Shown here piece after piece: positions 24,301 through 39,300 of a stretch of DNA of 64,000 nucleotides. This DNA is from Antedon mediterranea (lineage: Eukaryota > Echinodermata > Crinoidea > Comatulida > Antedonidae). The position numbers and the translations under genes are program-made. The stretch is taken from contig NC_092670.1 of assembly GCF_964355755.1 (NCBI RefSeq), positions 29,005,795 to 29,069,794 of the forward strand, given 5' to 3'. The first letter of the stretch is position 1; each line of letters starts with the position of its first letter. The notes under the pieces are model-generated. The model searched no databases and was not told the DNA's origin. It saw nothing but the letters and a program-made list of their open reading frames with translations.

Positions 24301-27300
24301 TCCGAGCTTTGAAAAAACAGTGTTAAATTGCTTCTTTTTGCAAATTTTGATCATATTTTCTTTTCTCGAGTGTGGTTGTACAGTTTATAGTGGATAAATG
24401 AAATTGAATTTTGGAAATTGTGGCTTTACTGACTTATTTAGCATTTATTTCAAAATAATACAATTGAACGTTTTGCTCAATATATTTATAGCAGCATCTT
24501 CACATATTTTTTTTTTATTGTTTTAGTTATTAATTGATAATAATTCATTTGTATTAATTGATTTGAATTCCTATAATTTATTACATTACCGGAAGTACCT
24601 TCGTCGGGGACCTCCTCTGACCTTCACATTGAACGCAAAAAATGTTTTCCCATTGTTTGTCGCTTGTGTTTTACTGGCGGAAAACCAGGCGTGATACGAT
24701 CTGTTTGCTACTGTAGCCCGATATAGAGTGTCATTTCTATTTATCATGAATTTTACATGCGAGAGTACCATTTCCGGCCACATCTAGGGGTGTCATTTAA
24801 CAAAAATTCCCTCGCCACAGGGGGGGGGGGGGGACCTGTGGCGCAAATACTCGGTATCTACGGCCCTCTGAGGACTCTTGGGCAACCTCCTTAAAATAGT
24901 CCTGCGACCGCCCCTGAGGATAGAGGGCACACTAACATTTATTTTTTCAGGTCACAAAGAACTAAGAACTAAGTTCAAATCTAGTTATGTTTATCATTGT
25001 AATGATTTGGTTATTTATTTAAATATGTAGGCCTGTAGCTTACCTATTTTTGACTACCTTGTGGAGAAGATGTGTGGTTGCTGCTATGAGAGAGCCTGGT
25101 ATGCTAAACTTGGTGGATGTATTGCTATTAAGTTTATGATGGAGAGGATGTCAACAATCTGGGTGTTCAACCACCTTTACCAGTTCCTCAAAGCCATCTT
25201 CTTTGTTATGATGGATCTCACCAAAGAGGTATTACATATGCATGTTTTTTATCTATTATTTGGATCATTAATAAATTTGTTTGCCTGTTAAATTAAGATA
25301 TCCATCATTTAATTTATGGTTTTCTTTTTATGAATGAAAATGATGTTGGTTTAGTTTTTATGCCTGTTATGCTTTACCTTTACATTAAAATTCACAAAAA
25401 AAGTACAATTTTAAAGAATTGTACACACTTAGTAAGATTAACTTATTAAACATAAATATAAATGTTTACCTATACACACATTCAACAGCAAGAAAATGAA
25501 ATCATTTATAGAGTGGGAAACAAACCAAGTCAAGAGGGTAAGATAGGTAATAAATATAAGGAAAATCCTAAGACATTACTGAGCAAAATGCTTTATTGTT
25601 ACAGTATATTACAATACATTACAGTACTTTACTTTGTTTTAAAAAGGTTTCCAGTGGAGCTTTAGACCATGCAAAATCTGACCTTGAAGCCTTGTTGCAA
25701 ATATGCGCCTCACCCCTCTCAGCTGAAGACGAGAAAGATCCCAATATAGTAGAAGCCAAAACAAAGGCCTTCCGTGAGGTTACAAAAGAACTTGTACGAG
25801 AAGCAACCTCTCCTAACCAAACAGTGCGAGAACAGGTATGTCTACATCTTGGTTCAATTTCTTTTTCTGCCTTTTCTTTTCATAATGCATTTGTATTAGA
25901 TATAAACAAAACTAAATAATTCTTGCTTATGATTAAACATAGTCAAATAGACGCCTTTGCTCGTCTTCAAAAAATCTTCTTTCCATTCCGACTTTTAATA
26001 CTAAAACGTATGGCCTAAGCACCTTTACTTCTGCTGCCTCTCGCTTATGGAATGACTTACCCGCATCTATTAGATCATGTTCTTCTACCATCGCCTTTAA
26101 ATCTGCCTTGAAAACTCATCTTTTTCTTTCAAATTGAGCTCTCTCATACACTGCGCTTTGATCACTTCTGCTGGAATTGGCGCATTACAAATTCATATTA
26201 TTATTTCTATAAAAGTCTAATTAAGTCTATAAAAACATAATACTGGTATATTTGTTGGTATGTTACACACATCTTCTTCTCTTCATTCTTTATTCAATAA
26301 AAACATTTAAGAACGGTTGTCTACAAATATCAACCTCTTTCATTAAAAAGTGGCAAATGCCAAAAAATAGATTTTCTTCATACTTTGGTAATTAATCACA
26401 CTTTAGGCAAATATAACAAAACTCAGATATTTTTGACAAAGAAAAGCAAATTTTACGATTTTGGCATGTGAATTTTGCCCTTATTTAGATATGGCACCTA
26501 TGAAACACAAACAAGAATTTGTGAATTGTTTTTGTGAAATCTTTTTGTACCAATCTTGCTCTAATGTATAACAAAAATGTATGTAAATCAATTATTGAAT
26601 TTAGGAGATACCATTATTTTTCTTAGGCGGTGTTTTCAGGAATTTCATTCATGGACATTTTTTTATGTTTTTCAAAGGGCTATAACTCTGATGGTAACGC
26701 TTTATCAGCAACCATGGTGCAGGCATGGTTGATTGAATGGTTACTCTTGCTGTTTCCATAATAAATATCGTGGGGAATCATGTGATTTCTGTGTAGTGTT
26801 TCTAGAAAAATTTGCATTTTCTCATGTTATTTGTAATATAGAAATAGGTGGTATAGCTTTTTCAGTCCAAAATGTTTTTGTTTTTGTTTTGTTAAAATAT
26901 ACTAAAATATAGGCCTTATATATAGATTAGTATCTAAAATCTACCCTGGTTTGTTTATTAGTAATTACCTATTTTCCATAAATTCAAAATGGCTGCCATT
27001 AAAAAACTTTGTCCCTAATTATCTCTTTAACCACTAAGTTTTTTATAAAGAATGTTTTAAAGACATATAAACATTATCCTTAAGATTCAGAATAACTAAT
27101 TTAATTTTGAATAAGAATGTATTAGGTAAAATATAAATGTGGCCTTAAAGCTTTAAAATAACATTCTTCTGGAGACATAAGGTTAAAGGTCAAAGGCTTA
27201 AATGACCCCAACCCCCCCCCCCCCCCCCTCCACACACACTTTTTTTGTTATTGTTGAATAAGCCATTTTAATATCACAATAGTTATTCACTTTGACAAAA

Positions 27301-30300
27301 AATTATTTAACCTAATAAAATCATAATTTTAAAAAAAGAGTAGTAAACTGACAGCCCATTGTCTGAAATAGGTTTGTATTTGATTTACTCTTTTTTATTT
27401 TTTATAAGCTAAATCATTATTTTTTAAATAACCTGATTAAAACTACAAAATGACTTTTCATTGTTCGATTTTAGTATTCTTTATTTTTTTGCATAAAAAT
27501 AAAAGGGACTGTAAATTATAACGTAATATTTGTTATATTATCTGATTAGTTCATAGTTTATAATTTAGATTTTCACTCCGATGAAGTACATTGTGACCGA
27601 TATGTTTCATCCAACCCAATATATTTATAGAAAAGAGAACTTCAAGGAAAATGTAACCTAGAAGGGACACAGACTGAGGCTATCAAGTTGTTTGATAGCC
27701 TTGCACACTAGACTAATGAAAGTGGTCTATTCTGTTTGCAATCTTGTGAATAAGTTCTTGACATGAACACAAGTTTAAGCATTGAAGTAGAGAAGGGAAA
27801 AACGAGTTACAAGCAACAAAATACAGTACATGGTACGAGAGGTCTACACTATGTACATTTTTTGATATCTTTATATGTATGCCTACCTATATCCAGTGAA
27901 CACAATCGATGTTAACATTAAATATTCTCATCCTTAACGCATTTCTAATTATACCAATCATTGTTCCATATTTTTGGGGTAGGTAACACAAATATCTGTA
28001 AGTGCAGTTTTCCTTGCTCATAATTGTTGGTATCAGTGTATAAAGCAATGTCTCTTTATTTTGATGTAAGTTGATTGTAATTAGATAATTAATGACGTCA
28101 CATAAGGACATAAGGTAATGTTTTTTAAAAGATGTAAAACATGAAAATTGAAGATTAATTACATCAGACTTTGAATAGGTTATTTTGTAGCTGACAGCCA
28201 ATTTCATTATTTTTTTCTTTAAATTACAGTTTTTTCAGGTAAATAATTTTTTTTTTATATCCAACTTTTGGTCAAAGTGGATATCTATTATATGATATTA
28301 AAATGGCATATTCAACAAAAAAATGTAAAAAAAATATTTTTTCAGGGTGACATCTTTAAATAATGAACATTTACATCTAAAACATTATTTTTAAGATATG
28401 ACTAATATATCTAAAATTCTCATATATAATATATGATAGGCATATACTCTGATTCATTTAAGCATCGTTATGCACATGTTTAAGCTATGAATATGTACAC
28501 AAGTTAACAAAACACTGAGTTCAGATTATTCAATAATTTTGTGTAGGGCTTAATAAAAAAGTAGCCATAAGTACAGTCTTTCTTGCTCAAACATTTAATT
28601 CTTTATATCAATGTATAGAGTAATGTCTGCTCTACATTTCGGTTTTAATATTTGATTTCAATTTGAATTCAGTTCAAATTTTATGCCATTACTTTACAAA
28701 TAACATATCCTGAAATCAGAAAAAAACTTTTGTTACATCAGTATAACAAAAATGCATTCCCCAAAGTTTTTTGCCTTTTATCCATTCACACAAGGTTCAT
28801 AGAATATATATATAATCAAGAACAACGCAATTCAAGTGTTACCATAGACGTTGTGAAGCTCCAAACTTTGGCCAAAATTAGATTTTTTTACCAAAAGTAA
28901 AAACATGCCTATTGAAAATAAGGATTCCCATGCCCGACCAACAATTTTTTGCTTACATACAGTTTGTTTATAGGTTTCATCATCTTGTATTAAAAATTAA
29001 ATTAAATTTCAACAATCCATTTAAGAGTTATTGAAATCAACGTTTACATTATTTGACAGTGAAATAATAGGAAAAATTACAAGAAAATGCTGTAATTTTT
29101 AAAATAACTGTTACTATGGCAACAAGATACAGATATCCAAAATCTACTACGTTTTTGTTACTAGGCTATGAACTCCTTGAGACAAATAGCTGAGATCACT
29201 GGCAAGAGTGTGACAGAGATTATGGATCCTCATAAAGAGGTTTTAGCAGACATGATACCACCTAAGAAGCATTTGCTGAGGCACCAACCAGCTAATGCTC
29301 AAATGGGTCTCATGGACGGTAATACATTCTGTACTACATTACAACCTAGGCTGTTCACTATCAATCTGGAGATCATGGAACATAAAGTCTTCTTCACTGA
29401 GGTATGTTAGCTAATTGGCGAAAATCTATGTGCCAAATGATCTTTCCTGCAAACAGCTGGCGTCATGATATCTTACACCAAGTAACATAGAGCCAAAATT
29501 TAAAAGACAGTATCGACACATGTGGTTTAGGTAATAATAATAATCAGATTTTTTACTCGGGTTATGGAGGAAGTCTTGAAATTCTAGTTTTACAACCACA
29601 TTTATTTTTTAATATAACAAAGCCTATCCTAATATCAACCACTGTAAAATACAAATTATTCAACATACTCTTGTTTTATTTCTTCATTTTTATTTATTGA
29701 TTTTGTAGTTAATGAATCTATGTGAAGCAGAAGATGCAGTGTTGAACAAGTTACCATGCTACAAGTCTGTCTCCTCTCTGATACCACTCAGGATCAGTGC
29801 ATTGAGTATGTCACAAATTTATCATTTATTACATGTTTACTTTTTTCATTTTCACTTATTGCTATACAGTCTATTTCCAACATTGGACATAACACTTTTT
29901 TTTGTCTAACTAGTTTAATCATATAGACAGAGCTTTTGCTTGTCTTTTTGATTTGTGGCAAAATCATATAGACTGGATAAAAATGAATTTCACTATAATT
30001 TCTTAGATAACCCAATAGCATTTAGGTGTCCCAAATAATCTGTTCCTTGAATATGTAATGGTATTTTTCCCTTGTTGTTTTTAGGAGCACTAGCTGCATG
30101 CTTCTACCTACCACAAGTTCGTGAGAAAATCTTTAATACATTGTACAAAGCTCTGAATTCATCAAACACCGAGTTACAAGAAGCTGGAACTGAATGTATG
30201 AAGAAGGTAAGATTGTTAGCTATACAGCCCTGTGTTGTTGTATATTCCCATTCATCACATCTTCATTAAATAATACTTGAAAGTGGAAATAAATGTTTAT

Positions 30301-33300
30301 CTTTTCTCGTCATTCCATGTAATTTTCAATCATCACTGTTGTTCATCATTGTTGTCAAATTATAGAAACAGTGCTCATATTCGGAACATATGATGGAAAT
30401 GATTGTGGTATTAATACACATTGTTAGTGGGTACTTTAAAGATTCAAACCTCTTGTTTATAGGGCAAGATAAGTAACTTTTAATAATAAATCCATTTTTT
30501 TAAAAAGTTTATTGCTGGTCATCCAGTTGACATGGAGTTAGTGCGGTCCAATGTGCGCCCTCTGTTGTCTTTAATGGGTGATCATCGAAGTTTGAACCTG
30601 AACATCATAAAGCGATTACATAGTCTAACTCAACTATTTCCAAATGCTTTCAATGAGAAGTTATGTGAACAGCTATTGGTGAGTATTCTGTGTTTGAAGA
30701 CATTTTTTCTAATATAATCAACACAAGGAAGGTTTAGATTCTGCTTAAAATTCCTTTTTAAAGATGGTTAGGAAAATAGACAGCAATAGCCAGTGAAATC
30801 TGTAACAATAAAAGCCAGTCTCTGGCCCATTTTGGCCAGTAAATGTTGTATGAGATCACACATGCTTACATACAAATCTGCAATCGTTTGAAACAAGGGT
30901 TTTACGATTATTAAGAACTATTGATGGCTAGAAAAATTAAATATTTAGCAAAACATTAGTATTTTGTGTATATAATAGTTTTTAATTAATTTTTAGGCAC
31001 ACTTGAAGAAATGGCTTGAAGTATCCATCATTGCAATGAAAGGTGGAAATACTCGGACCAATGCACAGAGCATCAAGATATGCTCTGCCATCTTAAACAT
31101 GTTCCACACAATAGCTGCTGCATCTCTGAAGCTTCTTGAACCTCTTGTTATATTGACCATCAGAGCAGAAAAGGTTCTTATGATGGAGGTAAAGAGATTT
31201 TAAAGATTGATCACTAGATCAAAGCAAAGATCCATTTATGTATCAAAAATTATTAACTATTCTGGGTATCTTTGACCTCTGCCAGCTGTACAGTTTTTAG
31301 ATATATAGTAACCCTGTAATTTCACCCTAATTTGCAAATTTAAGCTAATTTGCATATCATCTGGATGAGTGACAGAGGTGTGATGCTCAAATTTTGATCT
31401 CCTCATCATATGTGACCATTTAAACAAGAAAAATCTCTGTTTGCAATTTGTTTCACTTTAGGCTGTTATTTTAGATAGATTGCTTAACCTAAGCCGATAT
31501 ATGTTAGAATGGAAATTTTTCTCAAAACATATTTTTTAGGCCACTTTCTTTTTCGAATGGCCATGTGTTCAGAAATTCTCGTCTATTTTTAAATGTCACA
31601 TATGCAGCTGGCAGAGGTCAAATATACCCAGAACAGAATGACTTGGATTATCATGTGTAATGATAAGGATATCGTATATTATAACACTTAAATATTGATG
31701 ATTGTGGGTCACATGGCGTGCATTATTAAAAGATTAATAGTATTTTGCCTTGCTGAAATTTAACCTTGTGCCATTATTTGTACCATTACACTCATAAACA
31801 TTCCTTATTTGTATACTATGGAATATTCCTATTAATGTTATAGATTGGAAGTCCTCTACGTAAGCCATTGATCAAGTATCTAGTAAGATATCCTCAACAG
31901 ACAGTTGACTTTTTTCTTCATGAAAACAACCTCAAGGAGCAACAATACAACAAACTATTTGCAGTAAGTAAAAACAAGATCATGATAAAATGATCTGTTG
32001 ACTTTACTTGAGCAGGATTTTATTACCCTAGTCAAAGTTGCAATTAATCTGTGTATAATTTTGAAAATTCCTGCGTAATGCAAGTAAAGTAAAAGTAATG
32101 TTTTCTTACTGTTTAAAGCACATGTTGAAACAAGAAGAAGCTGTAGACCTCCGAAAGGTAGTTCAGAGCAACCAAGCAAAGCTTGTTAATCTAGCTTTTG
32201 CCAAACCTCAGGTTAGTATGAAGGTTGATAATATATTATACTCATGTAAAAGATGTTTTTGTCAATTGCACATAATACTGATTTTTTTAATTAGCAATAG
32301 TAAGTCTGTAGCCTAAGATGAGACCAGTAAGGTGTCATTCACAAATTATTCCAGACCACAGAGACGCGTTTTCTATTGTTCCCTGAAAATATACGATGTT
32401 TGATTCCATCCGTGAGTCGACTGCCTGGATGTGTTTATTCCGTTTCCCAATAGCTAAGCATGAAAAGTTCCGGCGTGAAAATGTAATAGACCAGGTGTAT
32501 TTTGCCCTCGACTACACAGCACTATTTTCAATAAACTCAGGTATTTTTTGTGCTCCCTGTACTAGTTTATCGGTCGTTTTACAGCCCTGTCTTGGCAAGC
32601 GCATCTATTATTATCTGATCTCATTTGTGGTACATTATCACAAACCAGTGAATAGAGAATCCCTAAAATTTACTATGTGAAGGGAAGACAAAAAGAAACC
32701 ACATATCTTTGCCCTCGACTTCGTCGACCGGTTTTACAATGTTATTTAAATAGAAATACGTCTTGATTCCCGTTCAAGCTTAAAAACATGGCCTAATAAT
32801 GTGTTTATCACATGTATTTTGCTCTCAACCAGTATCGTGCGTTTCTACAGCTGCCGTAGGATGGGAGCAGGGGAATCCCCAAGTTACAAGAAATCACGTT
32901 TGTAGGGATAAATTGCATTTTACTTTTCCGTAATTCTTTACTATTATAAGTACATGACTAGGCCTAGAGCTAGCGATTTGATGAGTTTGGCCAAAACAAC
33001 GTTATTTGATTGAAATAGTGGTTATGTTGGCTAAAATATGACTAAAACAAAAAGAAATATGGTATGTATATTCCAAAAATTAATATTAGACTATTATTCT
33101 GAATCGGTGTGCATGCATCTCAACGATGCACTTCCATCCAGACGGTGCTAGACCGTTCCGCGTTGTGTGTATCTCATTAATATTTGTTCGATAATTAGGA
33201 AGACGGTCAATGAGATGCGTCTATATAACTGAACGCGTCTGTGGTTTGGAATAGTTTGTCGATGACACCTAAATAGGCATAGCTCATGGCAGCTCTTATC

Positions 33301-36300
33301 TAGCGAGCAGGCAAATTAACATTTATTGTAGTCCATAGTGATTACTAAAAAATAATACTAATTAAATTAAGTTTATCAACTTTAAACATATAGAAATAAG
33401 GCTACATTGAAAATTAAAAGTGATTTTGATGACTTTTAATGATTATTTATTGTGTAGACAACTGCACGTCCAAGCAGTCCAAATAGTTTGAACCGCCTCG
33501 AGTTACAGTACCAGACAATTCAAATCATCGCAATTCTTGTCAAGTACTCGCCTGATTGGTTGCCTAAACAGCCTGTCCTGGCCAATCATCTTAAACGAAT
33601 TTGGACGTCAGATCAATTCCAAGAGCGGCATCGTGTGGACAACGTAGGAGTGATACACTGGAATGAACCCAAACTTCTGGTCAAGTGCCTTTTAAACTAC
33701 ATAGAGTAAGTTTTTGTTTGTAAACCAACAAGTGCTTTTACAGTAGTTTCTAATTGTGATAATTGTGAATGTAACACTAGCCAGAAGTGGTCTAAAAGTC
33801 TGTCCTTAAACGTTTAATTTTTTGTTTCCTATCAAAGTTTTTTTTTGGTCTGGCAATTGGTAAGAACATGGTAACATGGTATAATAATATTACAGAAGGA
33901 GGTCTGTAGGGATATGGTATCTGAATTATGTTCTGTTATTGAGTGTGGTATTGTAATTCTTGTTTACTTCTCCTCTACTCCTTTAATGTATTTTGTTATG
34001 CTGATGGCTTTCTCCTTGTTAGCTTAACAAAAACCGGGTTGCAGAAATAACTTCTCAACGTTTGTATTAATTAATAAATTATAAAAAATATAAACGTCAT
34101 AGTGGTGTAATGTTACATGTACTTTATTTCTATAACAGGGACAGTTTTAAAAAATTATTAAATCGTAACTGTTTTAGGGCCTACTGTGTTTAGTGGTATA
34201 GTATTGATAGGCCATAAAACATTTAAAACAATACTTCGTTACTGAGTTGATGGAGAATATATTTCAAAATTGTTCTTCCCATCCTCTTCCCCATCCCAGT
34301 GTAACTGGGGTAATATATGTGTTTTTTTGCATTTTGCTGAATTTTTGAATTCTTTGTAGTTTCTGAGTCTAGTTATTAGGCAATCCTTAAAACAAACTGT
34401 TACAATAGTCGAGTCTACTTGTAATAAATGAATGAATCAAAGTAGCAAGTGCAGATGAATTTAAATATTTAGAGACTCTTCTAATATTGTGTAGCTGATG
34501 AAAACCGCTACAGCAAACTTTGCTCATGTTTTTTGCCATTGACATATTCTTATCAAAATAAACACTGAGGTCTTTTACATTATAAATGGGTTTAATTCTG
34601 ACATGACCAATCTCAATGTCAATATTACCTACTTTCATTAATTGTTGGCGTGTTCCAACTAACAATAACTCGGTTTCACCTGTGTTCAAAAGTAGTCTGT
34701 TCTCACACATCCAATTTTGGATATCTAATACACAGTTCGTAATAGCGGAAATTGAGCGTGTTTTACTTTGAAAGACACGTAGAGTTGGGTATCGTCGGCG
34801 TAGCTCCTTTTGGTAAATGTAGTTTAATAATATCAAAAAGGGTAGAAGTGTTTTATGTAAATAACAAGCGCCACCCCACAAGATAATTTAAATTACTAAT
34901 AGGCATATCATTTAGGTTTGGTTTTTTAAGTAGGGGCTTGATGACGCTATATTTTAAGTTATCTGGAAAAACACACAAGACAAAAAAAAATATTTATCTG
35001 GAAAAATAGCAAGTTCAAATGACTTTTAATAATAGTGTTTATGATTGGTAAAAGAACATCTACTTGTTCAATTACAATCGATGTTGGCAGCAATTTCAAT
35101 TTTCTCGTGAATCCTTTTGATTTTATCAATGAATGAAAAAATCACCCATTTTATTTGCCAGATCTTTTTTATCCTTCGACTTCGGATACTGTGTATTTCT
35201 TTTCTTATTTAGAAGCTGTTTCATTACGGAAAATAATTTCCTCTGGTTACCACAATTTTCATCAATAATTGTTGATAGACAATTTGGTTTAAAAGTGTCC
35301 AATTTGGACCTTGTATTTATCATGATCACCATTTTTTTTAAGGTGTGTACGCAACCATGTCCTTTCCGCTCGTCGCTTTAAACATTTAGCTTCCTTAATT
35401 TCTTCATTAAACTATGGAACTTTGGGCTTAATTTTAATTGTTCTGGTATATAGTGGAGCTAAGCTTATCGAGAAGGGATGCAAGGCTCGAATTGATATAA
35501 CTGTGCTAATCAGTATATCACATCTCATGGTTTGAAAGTCAATCCGAATTAGAAAACTTCATTCATTATTCCGAACACCACCGGTTCCTCGATAATTGTA
35601 ATCCAAATGTCACAGACTCTGTAACATGTCTTGGAGGCTTTTTGAATAAATTTTAAATTTGAAAAGATAAAAATGTACTAATCATGCTATTTACATTATG
35701 TTGCTTTTTTCTTTAGGCACCATACAGAAGATATTGAGTTACTGTTTCAACTTCTACGAGTGTTCATCAATCGCTACCTACCAAACTTTGTCTTTTTCAA
35801 GAACTTCCTTGAGGACAGAGTTGCTCAGGTATTGAAATTTAAAAACATAATTATAAAATCCTCAGTTGGGACTTATCTTATTTTACCCTATAATTGTAAT
35901 TTTGTTTCTGTTTATTGACTTACCATGGGAAAGCATAATAACTGTGACTAAAATCAGTTGTTGTAGTGGGTAGAAATACGGATTCTTGCAAAAAATGGCA
36001 AAGATTTTTCAGACTGTTACTACTGCACCAATATACATGCTAATTCTGCTTTAACACATAAAGTACTTCATTTATTTGATTTTTTAACTTTATTCAGGCA
36101 TGTTTAAATTGAATATTGTAAACTTAAAAGTTATGTTACCTTTATAAATAAATGCTTACTACTTGAAAAAATAGAATTTTGCTAAGTATAGTACTGGCTT
36201 GGTTTGTTGGTTTGCACGATAGCGTCCACAACTTTTAAGTCATCTTCCTGAATAGGTATGCTTACAGAACATGCCTATTAGTTTTCAGGAAAATTTATAT

Positions 36301-39300
36301 ATTTTTGACATCACAAAAGCTTATGAGCTGAAAATGAAATAGCACGGCCTCTGTATTCTTTTACATGAAGCCGAAATATCATAAAATAGTGATCCCTCTC
36401 TCTCCGAATATAATTTTCCTTGATATTTTTATATATTTTATGTACTCAGTATCTGAGTGCTTTCATTTATTTTATTCTTGAGTCATCATATTATTTAGTA
36501 ATACAGTAATATGGTAAATTAATACAATTTTTTTCATTAAAGGGTTATTCTGTCAACCAGAAACGACAGGTGTTCCTCAAGTTTGTGGAGTTATTCCATG
36601 ACCAAAATTTTCCTCAGATATTGAAGGGTAAAGCTCTCCAATTTATTATCATTCCAATGTTTGCAGCTTCTTTTGACAAGAAAGAAGGAGAAGAGGTGAG
36701 TAAAAAATCATTGGTAAGAACACCAACAAGTACTTTGACTGCTGTTGTAATATTCTACATGAACACTCTATCTGAGTTAAATTATTATTATTCTCTATAT
36801 ATTAATGCTACTAAATTTTTCCCATAATTTTTTGTTTCTCCTCCAAAGTTGATAAATGGTACTACACATTTGGCACACTGTTTATTGAGGGGCCGCACAC
36901 GATGGGCTATAATAAATACTTTCTAAATTTTAAGAATAAACACTAAAAAAGGCAGAAAAAATAACAGTAATTTGAACTTTCTCTATTGTGTACCACTATG
37001 TCAAAACTAGACCACATTGTAATTACAAAAGTGAAATGAACAATGAAATAAAGAGACCGTGTGGAGCACAGGCTACTACTAGTTATCTATATATAAATTT
37101 ACGTAAGGGCAAAATTCGGTAAATCGCGCCTTACTTCTAGAATTTTTACTCGATGCTATATAAAGTTGGTTCGTACTTTCGGTACTGATTTTAACCACCT
37201 GATGTAACCCTGTTTACTAATTAAATTAAGTTAGATAATTAGTTATTGACGATTAAAACGAATTTAGGTTCAACGATTTGCCCCAAATAGAGGTGTTTTC
37301 CGATCGTGGTATACACTGTCTAATGGATGTCCATCTTGAAAAATACCCTCCACAAAAAATGATAAAATTAAAATTATGTCAAAATGCTTGGTAAATTGTA
37401 GATTATGGTAGTTAATGAAATGTGTTGTGATACAATTATTTTGTAAATGCATGTGGCGGAGCGTTTATTCCACATGATGTTCTATTGGAGGGAATGGAGG
37501 CTTTTATTCAAAGCGGGTGTTAATTCGAATAAATACTCAAGGTCAACAGTTAAGAATGCTAGAAGTAACTTACCATAGTTAACCGAATAAAAGGTCCGGG
37601 CATTTAGTTATTCAGGGAAGGCGTTTATTTTGTTTGGGTGTAATAATGGTAACATGTATAATCAAATAAATACACCCCAGATAAAAAAAAAATTAATTAA
37701 TATAATAAGAATAATAACTGGATTAAACCTCATTATATCCTGTTGCAAGTACAATCATGTAATAAAAGGTATCACAGACAACTATAATAGACCAATTCAT
37801 TGTCATTATTCCGTCACACTGTTGCATAATATTTTTGAATGTTACCGACAAAACTTATACATAATATGTATAAGTTTTGTCGGTGTATATTATACACATC
37901 TGTTCCCAGTGTACTGTAGATAATAAAACAATATATGTTTCTGGAGATTTATTATCAATACCACTAGAAACTTGGACATGTTTTAGGTACTGAATTCATT
38001 GACAATAAAAGCATCAGAAGTTATCATGATAAAATCATACTACAACACTGTACACAAGGGTGTTTTCAGGAAAGCTGGACATATTGTACAATAGTAATGA
38101 AACTATGTATTGGCATTTAAAAATATGCAAAAGATTGTTGTCAAATTGTAGTCACAAACAAACAGATGATAGAATGAAGATCCATTATGAGTGCAATCGT
38201 GTCAGGATAATGATATGTCATTGTTTTATATCATTATACTGGCACCTGGAGGAGAAGATCCATTTAATGTTATCTATGACAGTGTCACTTTTATTCTAAA
38301 AGACAGAAACATTTCGTTAAAAAGCATAAAGAAGAAAACGAATCATGTAAATCAGTTGAGAAGCGAATTATAATTATTAAAATTAGAGTATTTATTCGAA
38401 TTAACACCCACTTTGAATAAAAGCCTCCCTCAAATAAACGCCACCATTCCCTCCAATAGAACATCGTGTGGAATACGCCCGCCACATGCATTTACACAAT
38501 AATTGTATCACAACACATTACATTAACTACCATAATCTACAATTTACCAAGCATTTTTTTCACTTTTTGATATTAATTGTGCTGTATTTTTTTTTACATC
38601 TAGGTGGTATTTATTTGATTATACATATTACCATATTATACCCCAAATAAAGATGCCTCCCCTCCCCCAAAAAATCCTTTTGAACAATAAATGCCCGGGG
38701 AGTTTAATCGGATACACATGGCAAGTTACTTCTAGCATTCTGAAAAGAACTGTTGAGCTTGACGTTTCTATCAAAATGTTCTTGGGGACAGCAATAACTA
38801 GTACTTGAAATTGAAACAATTTAAAGTATCAGTTATTGCATAACATTACTGTCTAAAGATAAGTTATGTAGAGATATGTTTTTTGTTTGAAACATTAGTA
38901 ATAGTATTTCTGTTCATCTTTTAACCACATTTTCTATTACAATGAATGTAAATATGTATATTTCGAACAATTTGATACCAAATTTAAGTTTCTACGACCA
39001 GTACTTACAGAGATATGAAGATGCCATGATATGTGGGTCAAAGGTCAGAAATGGCATTTCTGATAATTTTTGACTAAAATGTCCCATTAGATTGAATATG
39101 AAAGCATGCCTCTGAACATTTTGAGACTAAAATTGACTTGCTGCGACGAGTGGTTGCCGAGATACAAGTATCTATTTATATTTGTTCATATAACCTTTGA
39201 CCTTGACCCTTTGACCTTTGTAACATTTTTAAAAATGTGCTACAAATAACAAAATGTTTATTTCAAACAATTTAAGACCAAATTCAAGTGTCTACGATCA

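Noticed and set aside
27205-27232. Poly-C run followed by cacacaca
   Set aside because: Simple sequence repeat without evidence of function; prone to sequencing error.
27570-27605. Degenerate hammerhead-like word (ccgatgaagtacattgtgaccgata)
   Set aside because: CUGAUGA and GAAA are both altered and no PLE coding lies nearby; too weak to call.
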